From the NCBI GenBank assembly GCA_903892355.1, contig CAITIE010000032.1, positions 62,001 to 126,000 on the forward strand: DNA of 64,000 nucleotides. Reading direction: 5' to 3'. How positions within the stretch are numbered: the stretch's first letter is position 1; the number at the start of each line of letters is the position of its first letter. Both the position numbers and the translations under genes were made by a program. Positions 27,843 to 36,770 of this stretch are shown piece by piece. The stretch comes from an uncultured Pirellula sp. Its GTDB lineage: Bacteria; Planctomycetota; Planctomycetia; Pirellulales; Pirellulaceae. The notes beneath the pieces are model-generated. The model saw only the letters and a program-made list of their open reading frames with translations, had not been told where the DNA came from and made no database searches.

Positions 27843-29198
27843 TTAGCGCAGCTGTCGCTGCTCCAGACTCTTGGAGATTCGAGACCTCATCGGTGTGGGT
27901 GAGGTCGTCGACGTTAGATTCGGCCATGGCAGAACCGAAGTCAGATAGACGGTGTTCAAATCGACCGAGGGCAAGTTCGGGGAATCTCCGAGCGGAGTCG
28001 CTCGCAATGCAGCAACGATCGCATTGAGTGAACTTAAGTTCTCCGGCGCTACCGATGTGCAGATCGTCGAATCCTGGAGCTTTGCGGCGACGGGTGGCCA
28101 ATTGGAGGGCCCGGGCAACGCACCGGCGAGTCGCAAACCTGTGCTGTCTAGTATGAATCCGAAATCGATGGTATCGATCGCGATCGATTCGGGCGACGGC
28201 GTAGAGAATTGAGCTGGCAATTGCAGTTGTTGGCTGGTCCGCTCCATCCAAGACTTACTTGCGACTCCCCCCTCGCATCGAGCTTGCCCGATCGCTCGGA
28301 GGATCTTGCCATCGCGAATGTTGAGCTGCGCCAGGCTCAGCAGGCCCGAACTCCGAACTGGTGAGCCAAGCGAAGCGCTCATCGCTCCCCAATCCACGCG
28401 ATCGAATTCCCCGTTTAAGGATACGTCCCACTGTTGGCTAAGGACATTGCATTGGAGTTCCCCCCGAAAACGGGATTCGCGCCCCAGGTTCTTGAGGACG
28501 GTAAAGCGATCGCTGAGCACATCGCATGGTAACCAGGTTTTGGGGGATGATAATGTTACCGAAGTCGCCGTAGTCTCCGGATTGTGATCCCGAGATACTT
28601 GAATCGCCACCTCACCAAAGGGTTGGTCTTTCAAAATCATTTTGGCTTGGATGGTCGAAGTGCGTTCGGCTGGCCGGAGCAGAATTTCCATCCTTTCAAT
28701 TTCAGACACCCCCGATGGGCTATGCATCGTAAGGCCTTGCGGTATGCCAATGGCGAGCAAATGGGAGGACTTCTGCGGACGGCAGAGGAACGAATCATGC
28801 AAAACCTGCAGTCCGCTCTCGAGTTGCCCTGCATCGAGCTCTGGCGTTTCCAGCAAGATCGACCAGCCTTTATCCCGCATCAGTCCATTGAGCCGGGCGA
28901 TTCGAGCCAGGATCACATCGGTCTCCGGGTGTCGCAATTCGACACCCTCTGCATAGAACTGGTGCGGAGCCGTCAGCTTGAACACCTTCGTGCGCACGGT
29001 CACACCAAGGTTCTCGCTGATCCTCGCCTCCCAAGTTCCCCGTTGCCAGGACTGGTACCACGGCGTGGTGATAACGATCGACGCGATCACCACGCACACG
29101 AGTGGCGTGAGCGCAGCCAAAACCCACACGCATCGGCAAAGCAGTCGCTTGGTCGATTCGTGCATCGCGAATAGCTTTTTCGCTGGTGATAATCGCAT
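27843..29198 (-). CDS. Membrane-anchored protein of unknown function
   Basis: About 451 residues from the ATG at 29198. One signal-anchor helix near the N-terminus (VLAALTPLVCVVIASIVITT) is followed by a large, mostly beta-strand extracytoplasmic part with no cofactor motif. The arrangement recalls AsmA-like or lipid-bridge proteins, but I cannot name a family. Other ATGs occur at 29165, which puts positive residues right before the helix, and 29447, which adds 83 poorly structured residues. It precedes the glycosyltransferase gene on the same strand by about 180 bases. Confidence 0.55.
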   Translation of the reverse strand: MRLSPAKKLFAMHESTKRLLCRCVWVLAALTPLVCVVIASIVITTPWYQSWQRGTWEARISENLGVTVRTKVFKLTAPHQFYAEGVELRHPETDVILARIARLNGLMRDKGWSILLETPELDAGQLESGLQVLHDSFLCRPQKSSHLLAIGIPQGLTMHSPSGVSEIERMEILLRPAERTSTIQAKMILKDQPFGEVAIQVSRDHNPETTATSVTLSSPKTWLPCDVLSDRFTVLKNLGRESRFRGELQCNVLSQQWDVSLNGEFDRVDWGAMSASLGSPVRSSGLLSLAQLNIRDGKILRAIGQARCEGGVASKSWMERTSQQLQLPAQFSTPSPESIAIDTIDFGFILDSTGLRLAGALPGPSNWPPVAAKLQDSTICTSVAPENLSSLNAIVAALRATPLGDSPNLPSVDLNTVYLTSVLPWPNLTSTTSPTPMRSRISKSLEQRQLR

Positions 29199-29539
29199 CG
29201 TGGCCGTGCGCAAAAACTCGGTGCCCTCACTCTCCAACCGGTCTTGGTTCCGCTGGATTTGCAAGGAGGAAATAGTCTCTAGTAAACGTATCAAAACAGG
29301 TCGATCGAGGGCAATCCGACTTGTGGGTAAGTAATTATCCTTATGGTGCGGGATGTCGCGATTTGATATACCACAATGATCTACTTGGTTGGCTGTCGGA
29401 ACCTTAAGGCTTTCGAAGTTCGCCAACCGTCGTTTTTTGTTTTCCATCGCGCGACGGGTCGCTCCCGCGCAAGGTGGCTGCGGGCTCGGGTGATGCTAGC
29501 ATTCGCGCGAATGGGTATCAGGCTCTGGCAGGATTAAAT

Positions 29540-29545
29540 AGGAGG
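29540..29545 (+). promoter_or_regulatory. Strong ribosome binding site of mscL
   Basis: AGGAGG lies seven bases before the ATG at 29553. Perfect Shine-Dalgarno sequences are rare in this window, so this gene is probably translated efficiently. Confidence 0.8.
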
Positions 29546-29552
29546 TTATGAA

Positions 29553-30023
29553 ATGGGGTTGATCCAAGAGTTCAAAGAGTTTGCGATGCGGGGCAACGTC
29601 ATCGACTTGGCCGTCGGTGTGGTGATTGGAGGGGCATTCGGCAAAATCATCAGCTCCATGGTTTCGAACATAATCATGCCACCGTTGAATCTCTTGACAT
29701 CCAAGTACGGGGTCAACTTCACGGAGCTAGCGTGGAAAATTAAAACCGAATCTCCCAAACTCAAGCCGGACGGCACCATGGAGTTGGTGGATGGTAAGCC
29801 GGTGATGGTGTTGCAGGATTATCCGATCCTCAACTACGGACCTTTTATCCAATCTGTGGTCGATTTCCTTTTGGTTGCTGCAGCGATTTTCCTGGTGGTC
29901 AAGGCCATCAATACGGCGAAGGCTAAATTCGATAAGGCGAGCGCCGAAGCACCTGCAGCTGCGACGCCCGAGGATGTTTTGTTGCTTCGTGAAATCCGAG
30001 ATTCCCTGAAGAACGGCAAGTAA
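29553..30023 (+). CDS. mscL: Large-conductance mechanosensitive channel
   Basis: 156 residues forming the two-helix pentameric channel that vents solutes during hypo-osmotic shock. The N-terminus GLIQEFKEFAMRGNVIDLAV and the pore helix GVVIGGAFGKIISSMVSNII are diagnostic. The periplasmic loop (about residues 48-85) is longer than in E. coli. The second helix FLLVAAAIFLVVKAIN and a charged C-terminal helix (LLLREIRDSLKNGK) follow. A perfect AGGAGG fixes the ATG. Confidence 0.96.
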   Translation: MGLIQEFKEFAMRGNVIDLAVGVVIGGAFGKIISSMVSNIIMPPLNLLTSKYGVNFTELAWKIKTESPKLKPDGTMELVDGKPVMVLQDYPILNYGPFIQSVVDFLLVAAAIFLVVKAINTAKAKFDKASAEAPAAATPEDVLLLREIRDSLKNGK

Positions 30024-30110
30024 GCTGAACTCGACTCGAGCGCTCGGGATTGTCGTGTATACTACAGCGGCAACCCGAGTTCCCGACCCGTTCCTCATTT
30101 CGAAGTTATT

Positions 30111-30521
30111 ATGCCTAATCTCGTCCCGATGCAGCTTGCGAGGATCATCAAAAGCGACATCAGTGAGAATCAAGTTATTTACCTCAAGGAAGTCGATGGG
30201 GAGAGGCAATTTCCGATCCTGATCGGCTACTTCGAAGCTACCAGCATCGATTTACGGGTAACTCACGCCGAGCGCCCGGCGAGGCCCTTGACTCATGATC
30301 TGATCGTCGGTGTCGCTCAATCCCTCGGTGCGACGATCGAATCGGTCGTTGTTGCCGAGCTGAAGGACGAGGTCTACTACGCGATTTTGCGGCTCAAGCG
30401 GGACGAGCAAACGATCGATGTGGACGCTCGCCCCTCGGATGCGATCGCTGTCGCTGTTTCTTTCCAGCCACCCCTGCCGATCCTGGTGGCCGAAGACATC
30501 GTCGAACGACTCTCCCCTTAG
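30111..30521 (+). CDS. Bifunctional nuclease (BFN) domain protein, DUF151
   Basis: 136 residues covering one BFN/DUF151 domain. Family features are FPILIGYFEATSIDL near the start, RPLTHDLIVGVAQSLGATIE, YYAILRLKRDEQTIDVDARP and SDAIAVAVSFQPPLPI. Members have been reported to cleave RNA and DNA, and many bacteria carry one copy of unknown physiological role. It is cytoplasmic. It follows mscL by 87 bases on the same strand and converges on the SCO1 gene. Confidence 0.88.
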   Translation: MPNLVPMQLARIIKSDISENQVIYLKEVDGERQFPILIGYFEATSIDLRVTHAERPARPLTHDLIVGVAQSLGATIESVVVAELKDEVYYAILRLKRDEQTIDVDARPSDAIAVAVSFQPPLPILVAEDIVERLSP

Positions 30522-30589
30522 CGGGATTGTACGACCAAGTCACCGCGCGGATTTTCCTTGATCATCGGTGGCTGTTTCCTTTCGGCATA

Positions 30590-31321
30590 TTATTCATTGC
30601 TGCCGAGGATCTCTTCGATGTGCGCTACTAGCTGGTCGCGCTCGTCAGGATCGAGCCAAATGTACGAGCCGACCAGGGTCCCTTTGGCGTCCACCAAGCA
30701 GAATCGATCCGGGTGCCCACGTCTCTCGACGCCCGGTAGGTAGAACATTTCACTTCCGACCTTGATAATATTCTCGAGCTCCCCGGTCAGGAATAGCCAT
30801 TGATCAGGGTCGGCTCCGAATCCTTCGGCGTATTCTTTAAGGACCTCGGGAGTATCGATATCGGGATCGACTGAAATACTGACCAACTTGATCGGCTTCC
30901 CTTTGAACTTAGATTGGAGCAACCGCATTTCCCCGCTCTGCCGCTTGCATGTTCCCGGGCAGGTTGAAAAAAAGAAGCAGACCACATAGGGCTGGCCCAA
31001 AAGCTCCTCTGAGCGGACTGTTTTCCCACTTCGTTCCGTCAGTTCGAAACGACGGGTCCAGTTGGGTTCGCTCTGCGTGGCCGAAATCAATTCCCTCAAC
31101 TGATTTCGACGCCCCGGATCCGGCGGTGCGACTTGTTCCAGGTCCGACTCTTCCCCTTCCTTGACGCGATCTCCCAAACCTGCAGCCACGCCATCCGTTC
31201 CCCCGCCGTTGCGAGCGTCGGAGTTGCGACCGCGTTGGATCGCGATCGATACCATTGCGAGGATAGTTCCCAGCAGTAATCCCATAAGGATGCCGAGGAT
31301 TCGAATCCCTTTGAGCTTCAT
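30590..31321 (-). CDS. SCO1/SenC family copper chaperone
   Basis: 243 residues. One N-terminal membrane helix (ILGILMGLLLGTILAMVSIAI) anchors a thioredoxin-fold domain. The copper-binding CxxxC is C121 and C125 in FSTCPGTCKRQ, and the distant His ligand is in RRGHPDRFCLVD. SCO proteins deliver copper to the CuA centre of cytochrome c oxidase or act as thiol redox partners. The ATG (31319-31321) overlaps the stop of the upstream ABC-2 permease gene as ATGA, indicating coupled translation. No cytochrome oxidase gene is in the window. Confidence 0.92.
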   Translation of the reverse strand: MKLKGIRILGILMGLLLGTILAMVSIAIQRGRNSDARNGGGTDGVAAGLGDRVKEGEESDLEQVAPPDPGRRNQLRELISATQSEPNWTRRFELTERSGKTVRSEELLGQPYVVCFFFSTCPGTCKRQSGEMRLLQSKFKGKPIKLVSISVDPDIDTPEVLKEYAEGFGADPDQWLFLTGELENIIKVGSEMFYLPGVERRGHPDRFCLVDAKGTLVGSYIWLDPDERDQLVAHIEEILGSNE

Positions 31322-32298
31322 AGTGTTTCACCTTTCTGACGTTTTTGCACCATCCACGTCGCGATCGCGATCGCGACAATCGCAAACAAGCACGTCACGC
31401 CAACGCAGGTGCTGAGTTCAGGCACCCAAGCGGTATTCGCGATTCCTTCGGGTACCAGGTTGGTGTTCGGAGCGATGTTCGTAGAGTTCATCGCATTGAT
31501 CTCTGTCGATTTGGCTGCACCATGGAGCAAGTGTCGAATGCCGCCGACGATGTAGGTCATCGGATTGCAACGCATCAGCCAGTGAAATATCCATTGTCCG
31601 AAGGGTTGGTTTGCAGTAACCAACGGGATAGGGAAAAACGCACCGCTCAATAACCACATCGGTAGTAGCACCAAGTTCATCGCTGCATGGTAGCCTTGAG
31701 TGCTATCCATCGGCCAAGCGAAACAGACGCCGAGCGATGTGATTGCGGTGGCGGAAAGGAACAAGAACAGAACGAGAAGAAACCATTGGCTGTTCAGGGA
31801 TACAGTTCCGACGGCCAACGCCAAACCTAGAAACACCATAGCTTGTGCCCATGCGATGGCTGCCCCACCGAGTGCTTTACCGACCACGATGGACCAGCGG
31901 GCGGGTGGTGCCACCAGCACTCCTTGAAGGAATCCCTCCTTGCGATCTTCGATGATCGAAATGGTCGCAAAGATGGCTGTGAACAAAAGGATGAGCGCTG
32001 TAGTACCCGGTAGAAAGAACGTCATGAAGTCTTCGCCAGGCGTCGCACCCCGAAAGGCGCCATGCAACCCTGTACCGAACAAGATCCAGAAAAGGATCGG
32101 CTGGCCCAACGCGGCGATGACTCGGAAGGGTTGCCGAAAAAATCGGATCCACTCCCGATGTGCCAGCATCCACGCTGTGCTCAAGGATCGCTTCCATGCG
32201 ACATTTTTCGCCGCAGAGATAGGCTGCTGGAACGGAGTGGGCTCCATCGAATTCGCATTGGCGGCGGTGGCTGTCTTCATAGTTTTCACCGCAGACAT
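31318..32298 (-). CDS. ABC-2 type transport permease without an adjacent ATPase
   Basis: 326 residues with six membrane helices between about residue 45 and the end. ABC-2 features include AHREWIRFFRQPFRVIAALGQ at the amphipathic entry helix, FFLPGTTALILLFTAIF, the IIEDRKEGFLQGVLVAP loop and PMWLLSGAFFPI. It is coupled to the SCO1 gene by a 4-base overlap, which suggests a shared role such as respiratory oxidase assembly. No ATP-binding partner lies within the window's neighbouring genes. The ATG at 32298 is chosen; the open frame runs on to 32505 but overlaps the SUI1 gene. Confidence 0.85.
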   Translation of the reverse strand: MSAVKTMKTATAANANSMEPTPFQQPISAAKNVAWKRSLSTAWMLAHREWIRFFRQPFRVIAALGQPILFWILFGTGLHGAFRGATPGEDFMTFFLPGTTALILLFTAIFATISIIEDRKEGFLQGVLVAPPARWSIVVGKALGGAAIAWAQAMVFLGLALAVGTVSLNSQWFLLVLFLFLSATAITSLGVCFAWPMDSTQGYHAAMNLVLLPMWLLSGAFFPIPLVTANQPFGQWIFHWLMRCNPMTYIVGGIRHLLHGAAKSTEINAMNSTNIAPNTNLVPEGIANTAWVPELSTCVGVTCLFAIVAIAIATWMVQKRQKGETL

Positions 32299-32395
32299 CG
32301 TAGCGAAACGGCAGAAAATGCCAAGGAGTTTCCATCCCGAACAGAATTGGATCTGGCTAGGCCATCGGCGGAGATGTCGCCCGTGTCTATGGAGC

Positions 32396-32737
32396 CTAAC
32401 GGATCTTGTACCCGATTTTACGCAGAAGCTCCGACGCTCGCTCCAGGTGTTCGCCTTGGATTTCAACCGAATCGTCCGCAACGCACCCTCCAGCTCCACA
32501 GGCATTTTTTAGCTGTGTGAGGAGCGCCGGTAAGTCGTTGGCTGCGGCGGTCAAACCAGTGATCACCGTTACCATCTTCCCTTTTTTACGCTTCTCAAGA
32601 TGTAGCTTTGCGGTCTGCCGTTCAGGAGCGAGCCGCGATTTGATATTGGATGGGCACTTGCAGTCCGACTCGAGTTTCCCGCAATGGTCGCATTGAGGCG
32701 GGATGTCAAACGGTGTACCAGCGAACAAGCGTGTCAT
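32396..32737 (-). CDS. SUI1/YciH-type translation factor
   Basis: 113 residues. The N-terminal part has four cysteines in QCDHCGKLESDCKC, a likely small zinc site. The SUI1 domain follows: KGKMVTVITGLTAAANDLPA, then the conserved KNACGAGGCV and EIQGEHLERASELLRKIGYK. Bacterial members of the eIF1 family are thought to affect start-codon selection on the ribosome under some conditions. The ATG at 32737 gives the normal family length (about 110). It lies upstream of the ABC-2 permease by about 100 bases. Confidence 0.92.
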   Translation of the reverse strand: MTRLFAGTPFDIPPQCDHCGKLESDCKCPSNIKSRLAPERQTAKLHLEKRKKGKMVTVITGLTAAANDLPALLTQLKNACGAGGCVADDSVEIQGEHLERASELLRKIGYKIR

Positions 32738-32824
32738 TGAGTGGTCTCCAACGTTGGTACTGTGTTGGTTAAGCGATGCCCGGAGGCCAACTTCGGCAAT
32801 CACCTGCGGCACAATTCAATCGAG

Positions 32825-33922
32825 CTAATCGAGCCGTTTGGCTTCTTCGTTGACGAGATGGTCAAGTCGTTTCAGGATGCGGACTTCGAGTTCATCGATG
32901 GTGGGGCTGGCCTCGAGCGTCGCGCTGCTCGGCTCAGCGCTATTCGAAGCGCCTGCCGTGTGACCGACCGCGACGCTTGCAGGGGTATTGTTCATTTTCA
33001 ATTGCAATGACTTGCCATTCGATTCATAGCCATTTGCAGACCGGGTTACCACCATGTTGCGGCCGTTTTGTTTTGCGCAGTAGAGTGCTTCATCCGTGTA
33101 CCGAAAAAGATTGCCGACACGATCTCCGGTATGCAGTTGTGCGACACCACAACTGAACGTGACGCGGATTGACTTGCTCTCGGCCATCACTGGCTTGGCT
33201 GCAACACTCGCTCTCAACTGGTCCATGATGGTTGCAGCGTGGGCGAGTGATGCATTGAACACGACGGCGAATTCTTCGCCGCCATAGCGTGCGATCAAAT
33301 TGCATTGATCGGAGATCTCCCGCAGGCGCGAGCCAACCTCGCGAAGAACTTCGTCGCCGCTGGCATGACCATACGTATCATTGATTTTCTTAAAGTGGTC
33401 GATGTCCAGCAACGCGAGTGTAAACGGCTGCTGAGTCGATTTGAATTTTGCGAATTGCTCATCCATCCGTTGGTCGAAAACACGACGATTGGACAATCCC
33501 GTCAACGGATCGGTGCGCGCCTCGGTGAGGAAGCCTTCGAGTTGGTTGGTTTGCGATTCAAGCTTTTGCTCGGCGGCCTCGAGGCGAGACTGCAATTGGC
33601 GGTTGGCTGACAGGATTTGATCAAGCACCCGCTGGAACTCTTCGTTGTTACCATCGATCGAGTTCTTTTGGGCTTGCTCGGTCAGAGTGGTTAATTGCGA
33701 TTGGTATTTGGAGACATCGCCAGCGACGTCACTGGTCCAATTTGCCATCGAGCGGACCAGTGTCAGAAATTGCTGAGGGTCCATCGTTGGGGACGAAGGA
33801 CCAGGCGACGATGGGGCCGCAGTTCGTCGGCCCATCCAGAACCCAAGTGCGACGCCGAGCGAGAGAAGGGTTGTTCCGAAAAGGAGACCCGTCATGAGAT
33901 AGAGGACTGGCTGCGAGTTCAC
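32825..33922 (-). CDS. Membrane-anchored diguanylate cyclase (GGDEF)
   Basis: 365 residues. An N-terminal helix (YLMTGLLFGTTLLSLGVALGF) and a coiled-coil region (about 90-140) lead into a GGDEF domain. That domain has DPLTGLSNRRVFDQRM and the active-site loop RYGGEEFAVVF, so cyclic-di-GMP synthesis is expected. The inhibitory I-site (RxxD) is not conserved: the equivalent residues read DQCN, so product inhibition is probably absent. The start is a GTG at 33922; an ATG at 33895 is also possible. No sensor domain is seen apart from the helix and coil. Confidence 0.9.
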   Translation of the reverse strand: MNSQPVLYLMTGLLFGTTLLSLGVALGFWMGRRTAAPSSPGPSSPTMDPQQFLTLVRSMANWTSDVAGDVSKYQSQLTTLTEQAQKNSIDGNNEEFQRVLDQILSANRQLQSRLEAAEQKLESQTNQLEGFLTEARTDPLTGLSNRRVFDQRMDEQFAKFKSTQQPFTLALLDIDHFKKINDTYGHASGDEVLREVGSRLREISDQCNLIARYGGEEFAVVFNASLAHAATIMDQLRASVAAKPVMAESKSIRVTFSCGVAQLHTGDRVGNLFRYTDEALYCAKQNGRNMVVTRSANGYESNGKSLQLKMNNTPASVAVGHTAGASNSAEPSSATLEASPTIDELEVRILKRLDHLVNEEAKRLD

Positions 33923-33961
33923 TTTTGGGGCTCGGGTTGTCGGGCGGTTGAAGAGTCTTGG

Positions 33962-35287
33962 CTAGGTGATATCGCTCGAAGAGCGATTCTTGGCAACCCG
34001 AGAAAAGTATGGTGAATGTGCATTGGATTCCGCGCGAGCACCAGGACTGGATGGTTCAATTCCCGACAAGTCTTCGGTTTTGGCGACCGTTACGATGCCG
34101 TTCGGGGATATGGTGAACCCCCGTGCGCGATCCTCTTCCAAATCGTATCCAATTTCAATTCCGGGAGGGATTTCTACGTACTTGTCGATGATAGCCCGCC
34201 GGATCTTGGCATGCCGACCGACTTGTACTCCCTCGAACAGGATACTATCTGAAACGTGCGCATAGGAGTTAACTCGCACACTTGGACCAAGCACACTGCG
34301 TTGGACTTTTCCGCCGCTAACGATTGTGCCGTTGCAAACGATTGAATCGATTGCGATACCCATGCGGTCAGCATCGCCATTGGAGCCGAAAACGAATTTC
34401 GGGGGTGGTAGATTGGGTTGGTGGGTTCGGATCGGCCACGCATCGTCATAGAGGTTGAGTTGCGGGTCGATGGTGATCAAATCCATATTGGCTTCGAAGT
34501 AGGCATCGAGTGTGCCGACGTCCCGCCAATAAGCGTCCTGCTTGCGATTCTCATCTTTGAATGGAAACGCAAAGACGCGGGCTTTGTGAATGTTGGCTGG
34601 GATGATGTTTTTGCCAAAATCATGATGGCTCTTCGGGTCGTTTGCGTCCGCGCATAGTTGTTCGAATAGGAACCGCGTATTGAACACGTAGATGCCCATC
34701 GATGCCAACGCATGATTCGGATCGCTTGGGATCGGCTGTGGATCAGCAGGCTTCTCTTGGAATCCGATAATCCGCTGGTCGGAATCGATCTGCATGACGC
34801 CGAACTCCTTCGCGTCGGCGCGAGGTACTCGCAACGCACCGATCGTTAGATCGGCGTTCATCGCTTTGTGATAATCCACCATCGCACGGTAGTTCATTTT
34901 GTAGATGTGGTCGCCAGCCAAGATGACCGTGTACGCTGGCCGTTCCCGTTCGATGGAATAGATGTTCTGGTAGACCGCGTCCGCGGTTCCTTGGTACCAG
35001 TTTTCGTCAATCCGTTGCTGAGGGGGTAAAATGTCGATGAACTCCCCCAGTTCGCGGCTGAAGAAATCCCTCCAGCCCAAATCGACATGGCGATCGAGAC
35101 TCATCGCCTTGTACTGGGTCAGCAACAGCATCTTTCGCATGCCGCTGTTAAGGCAATTCGAAAGAACAAAGTCGATGATTCGGTAGTTGCCGCCGAACGG
35201 GACAGCCGGCTTTGCCCGATCCCGAGTCAACGGTTCCAAACGCGTTCCCCTGCCGCCTGCAAGTATCACCGCCAGTGTGTCGTTCAT
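33962..35287 (-). CDS. glgC: Glucose-1-phosphate adenylyltransferase
   Basis: Makes ADP-glucose for glycogen synthesis in the cytoplasm. 441 residues. The nucleotidyltransferase start is TLAVILAGGRGTRLEPLT with RAKPAVPFGGNYRIIDF; further on are GTADAVYQNIY, ILAGDHIYKMNY and GFQEKPADP. The C-terminal left-handed beta-helix is marked by SVLGPSVRVNSYAHVSDSI. The ATG at 35287 follows GAGGAG with five bases between, which is decisive over the open frame up to 35335. A neighbouring synthase or branching enzyme gene is not present. Confidence 0.95.
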   Translation of the reverse strand: MNDTLAVILAGGRGTRLEPLTRDRAKPAVPFGGNYRIIDFVLSNCLNSGMRKMLLLTQYKAMSLDRHVDLGWRDFFSRELGEFIDILPPQQRIDENWYQGTADAVYQNIYSIERERPAYTVILAGDHIYKMNYRAMVDYHKAMNADLTIGALRVPRADAKEFGVMQIDSDQRIIGFQEKPADPQPIPSDPNHALASMGIYVFNTRFLFEQLCADANDPKSHHDFGKNIIPANIHKARVFAFPFKDENRKQDAYWRDVGTLDAYFEANMDLITIDPQLNLYDDAWPIRTHQPNLPPPKFVFGSNGDADRMGIAIDSIVCNGTIVSGGKVQRSVLGPSVRVNSYAHVSDSILFEGVQVGRHAKIRRAIIDKYVEIPPGIEIGYDLEEDRARGFTISPNGIVTVAKTEDLSGIEPSSPGARAESNAHSPYFSRVAKNRSSSDIT

Positions 35288-35450
35288 GTCGCTCCTCGTT
35301 CTATTTCTTGCCGTGCGGGTTTTCCTAAAACCCAATGGGTGCTTTGACGGAGGCTCGGGCTCCTCTAATCTGGCCTTAATAGCCAGATGCGCACCTTAGC
35401 CGGATTGTAGCATATTTTAGCTATCGACAGTTAGCCTGCCGAATATCGAA

Positions 35451-36584
35451 TCAAAGATCCGATAGAGTCCGGTCGTAGAGTCGATAAGTTTTCGTTCGGT
35501 CCAGCCCACCCCGTTCCAGCGACCCGCGGGAAAGGTGATTGCTTTCTAAAACCCATGAGAACTCGGCGTCGGTAATTCCCTGGGCTAAACAGTCCGGGAG
35601 CATCCGGTTGAGGAGGACCAACCCCAGCCCCCAACGCTGCCATTCCGGGACAACGTTGGTGCTCATCACGCGGATCTTTTTGATTTTCTTGCGATCGAAC
35701 AAAATCCTTAGGAAACCGAAGGGGAATAGCTTTCCGTCGATCTTTTTGATGATCGGATTATAATCTGGCAGTCCGATGCCGACGCCGACAGGCTCGCCGT
35801 TTACCTCGATGATGCTCGTTACCGCCGGATCGATCAGGAGCTTAAGAGAGGCCCCGAGCGATTTGGACTCGGCGTCGCTCAAGGGGACGAATCCCCAGGT
35901 CCCCTGGAGGGCTTGGTTGTAAATGTTGAGAAAGAGCTGAACCTCTTCGGAGAATCGCTTGCGGTTCGCAGGTCGCACGGTCACATTGAATCGCTCCTGA
36001 ACCTGCTGAACGACTTGTCCAATTTTCGGGTCGAGAGTCTTGAGCATCTCGATATTTCCATCGAACGCGTACAGGTCTTGGACTTTGGTAAACCCAAAGT
36101 TGGTGATCAGTTTGTCATGGTAGGGCGGGTTGTAGGTCATCATGAAGGTTGGTGGGGTCGTAAACCCTTCGACCAACGTTCCGATCTCGTAATTCAGCGA
36201 AGGGTTGCAAGGCCCACGTGCGTCGGTCATTCCTTCGGACTTCAGGTATTCTCCGGCAGCCTTAAACAGGGCGTTGGCTGCCTGCTGGTCGTCGATGCAT
36301 TCGAAGAACCCAAAGAACCCACGCTGCTCATCGTACCGTTTGATGTGCCCGTAGTTGATAATGCCGACGATCCGTCCGACGACTTGGTCGTCCTTGCGCA
36401 CGAGGAAAGCGCGGCATTTGTTGGTCTCGTAGAAAGCATGCTTTCTGAAGCCGACCAGTTCCTCTTGGTTCATCCGCAAAGGAGGAATCCAGTTTGGGTC
36501 GTTTCGATAGAGTCGCCAAATGAGCTCCATGAACTCACGTCGATCTTTGCGGCTCTCCACCGGGGTAACTTGATAGTTTGGCAT
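35451..36584 (-). CDS. GNAT-like N-acetyltransferase family protein
   Basis: 377 residues of a two-domain GNAT-like protein seen in planctomycetes and Bacteroidetes. The N-terminal part has FMELIWRLYRNDPNWIPPLR, followed by a fold with AFLVRKDDQVVGRIVGIIN. The C-terminal part has VTSIIEVNGEPVGVGIGLPD and MSTNVVPEWQRWGLGLVLLN, the latter resembling an acetyl-CoA-binding segment. The substrate is unknown. The ATG at 36584 is the natural start. It is 163 bases upstream of glgC on the same strand. Confidence 0.75.
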   Translation of the reverse strand: MPNYQVTPVESRKDRREFMELIWRLYRNDPNWIPPLRMNQEELVGFRKHAFYETNKCRAFLVRKDDQVVGRIVGIINYGHIKRYDEQRGFFGFFECIDDQQAANALFKAAGEYLKSEGMTDARGPCNPSLNYEIGTLVEGFTTPPTFMMTYNPPYHDKLITNFGFTKVQDLYAFDGNIEMLKTLDPKIGQVVQQVQERFNVTVRPANRKRFSEEVQLFLNIYNQALQGTWGFVPLSDAESKSLGASLKLLIDPAVTSIIEVNGEPVGVGIGLPDYNPIIKKIDGKLFPFGFLRILFDRKKIKKIRVMSTNVVPEWQRWGLGLVLLNRMLPDCLAQGITDAEFSWVLESNHLSRGSLERGGLDRTKTYRLYDRTLSDL

Positions 36585-36730
36585 CGTGTGGTTGTTGGGT
36601 AGTCGTGCGGAGGATTGCGTGAATGGGTGGTTTTATGTTGGGTGTCTGTTTTACGGGTAATTTGCTTTTGCAGGTAATTCACGGGGACCATTTGAGGGAT
36701 GGTCTGGAACTACTTTGAGCCGCAGTCATA

Positions 36731-36770
36731 TCTCAAAAACCTCCGGACTATCTCAAAAACCTCCGGACTA
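36731..36770 (-). repeat. Perfect 20-bp tandem duplication
   Basis: The same 20 bases (TCTCAAAAACCTCCGGACTA) occur twice in a row with no mismatch. The second copy covers the last three bases, the stop codon, of the HEXXH lipoprotein gene on the minus strand. Confidence 0.95.

Noticed and set aside
27787-28251. 154-residue open frame on the minus strand within the anchored unknown protein gene
   Set aside because: Arg-rich alternative frame of a longer gene on the same strand.
30522-30589. Possible terminator between the BFN and SCO1 genes
   Set aside because: Only a 5-bp CACCG/CGGTG pairing with a long loop was found.
35913-36602. 229-residue open frame antisense to the GNAT-like gene
   Set aside because: The minus-strand protein has clear family features; this one has none.
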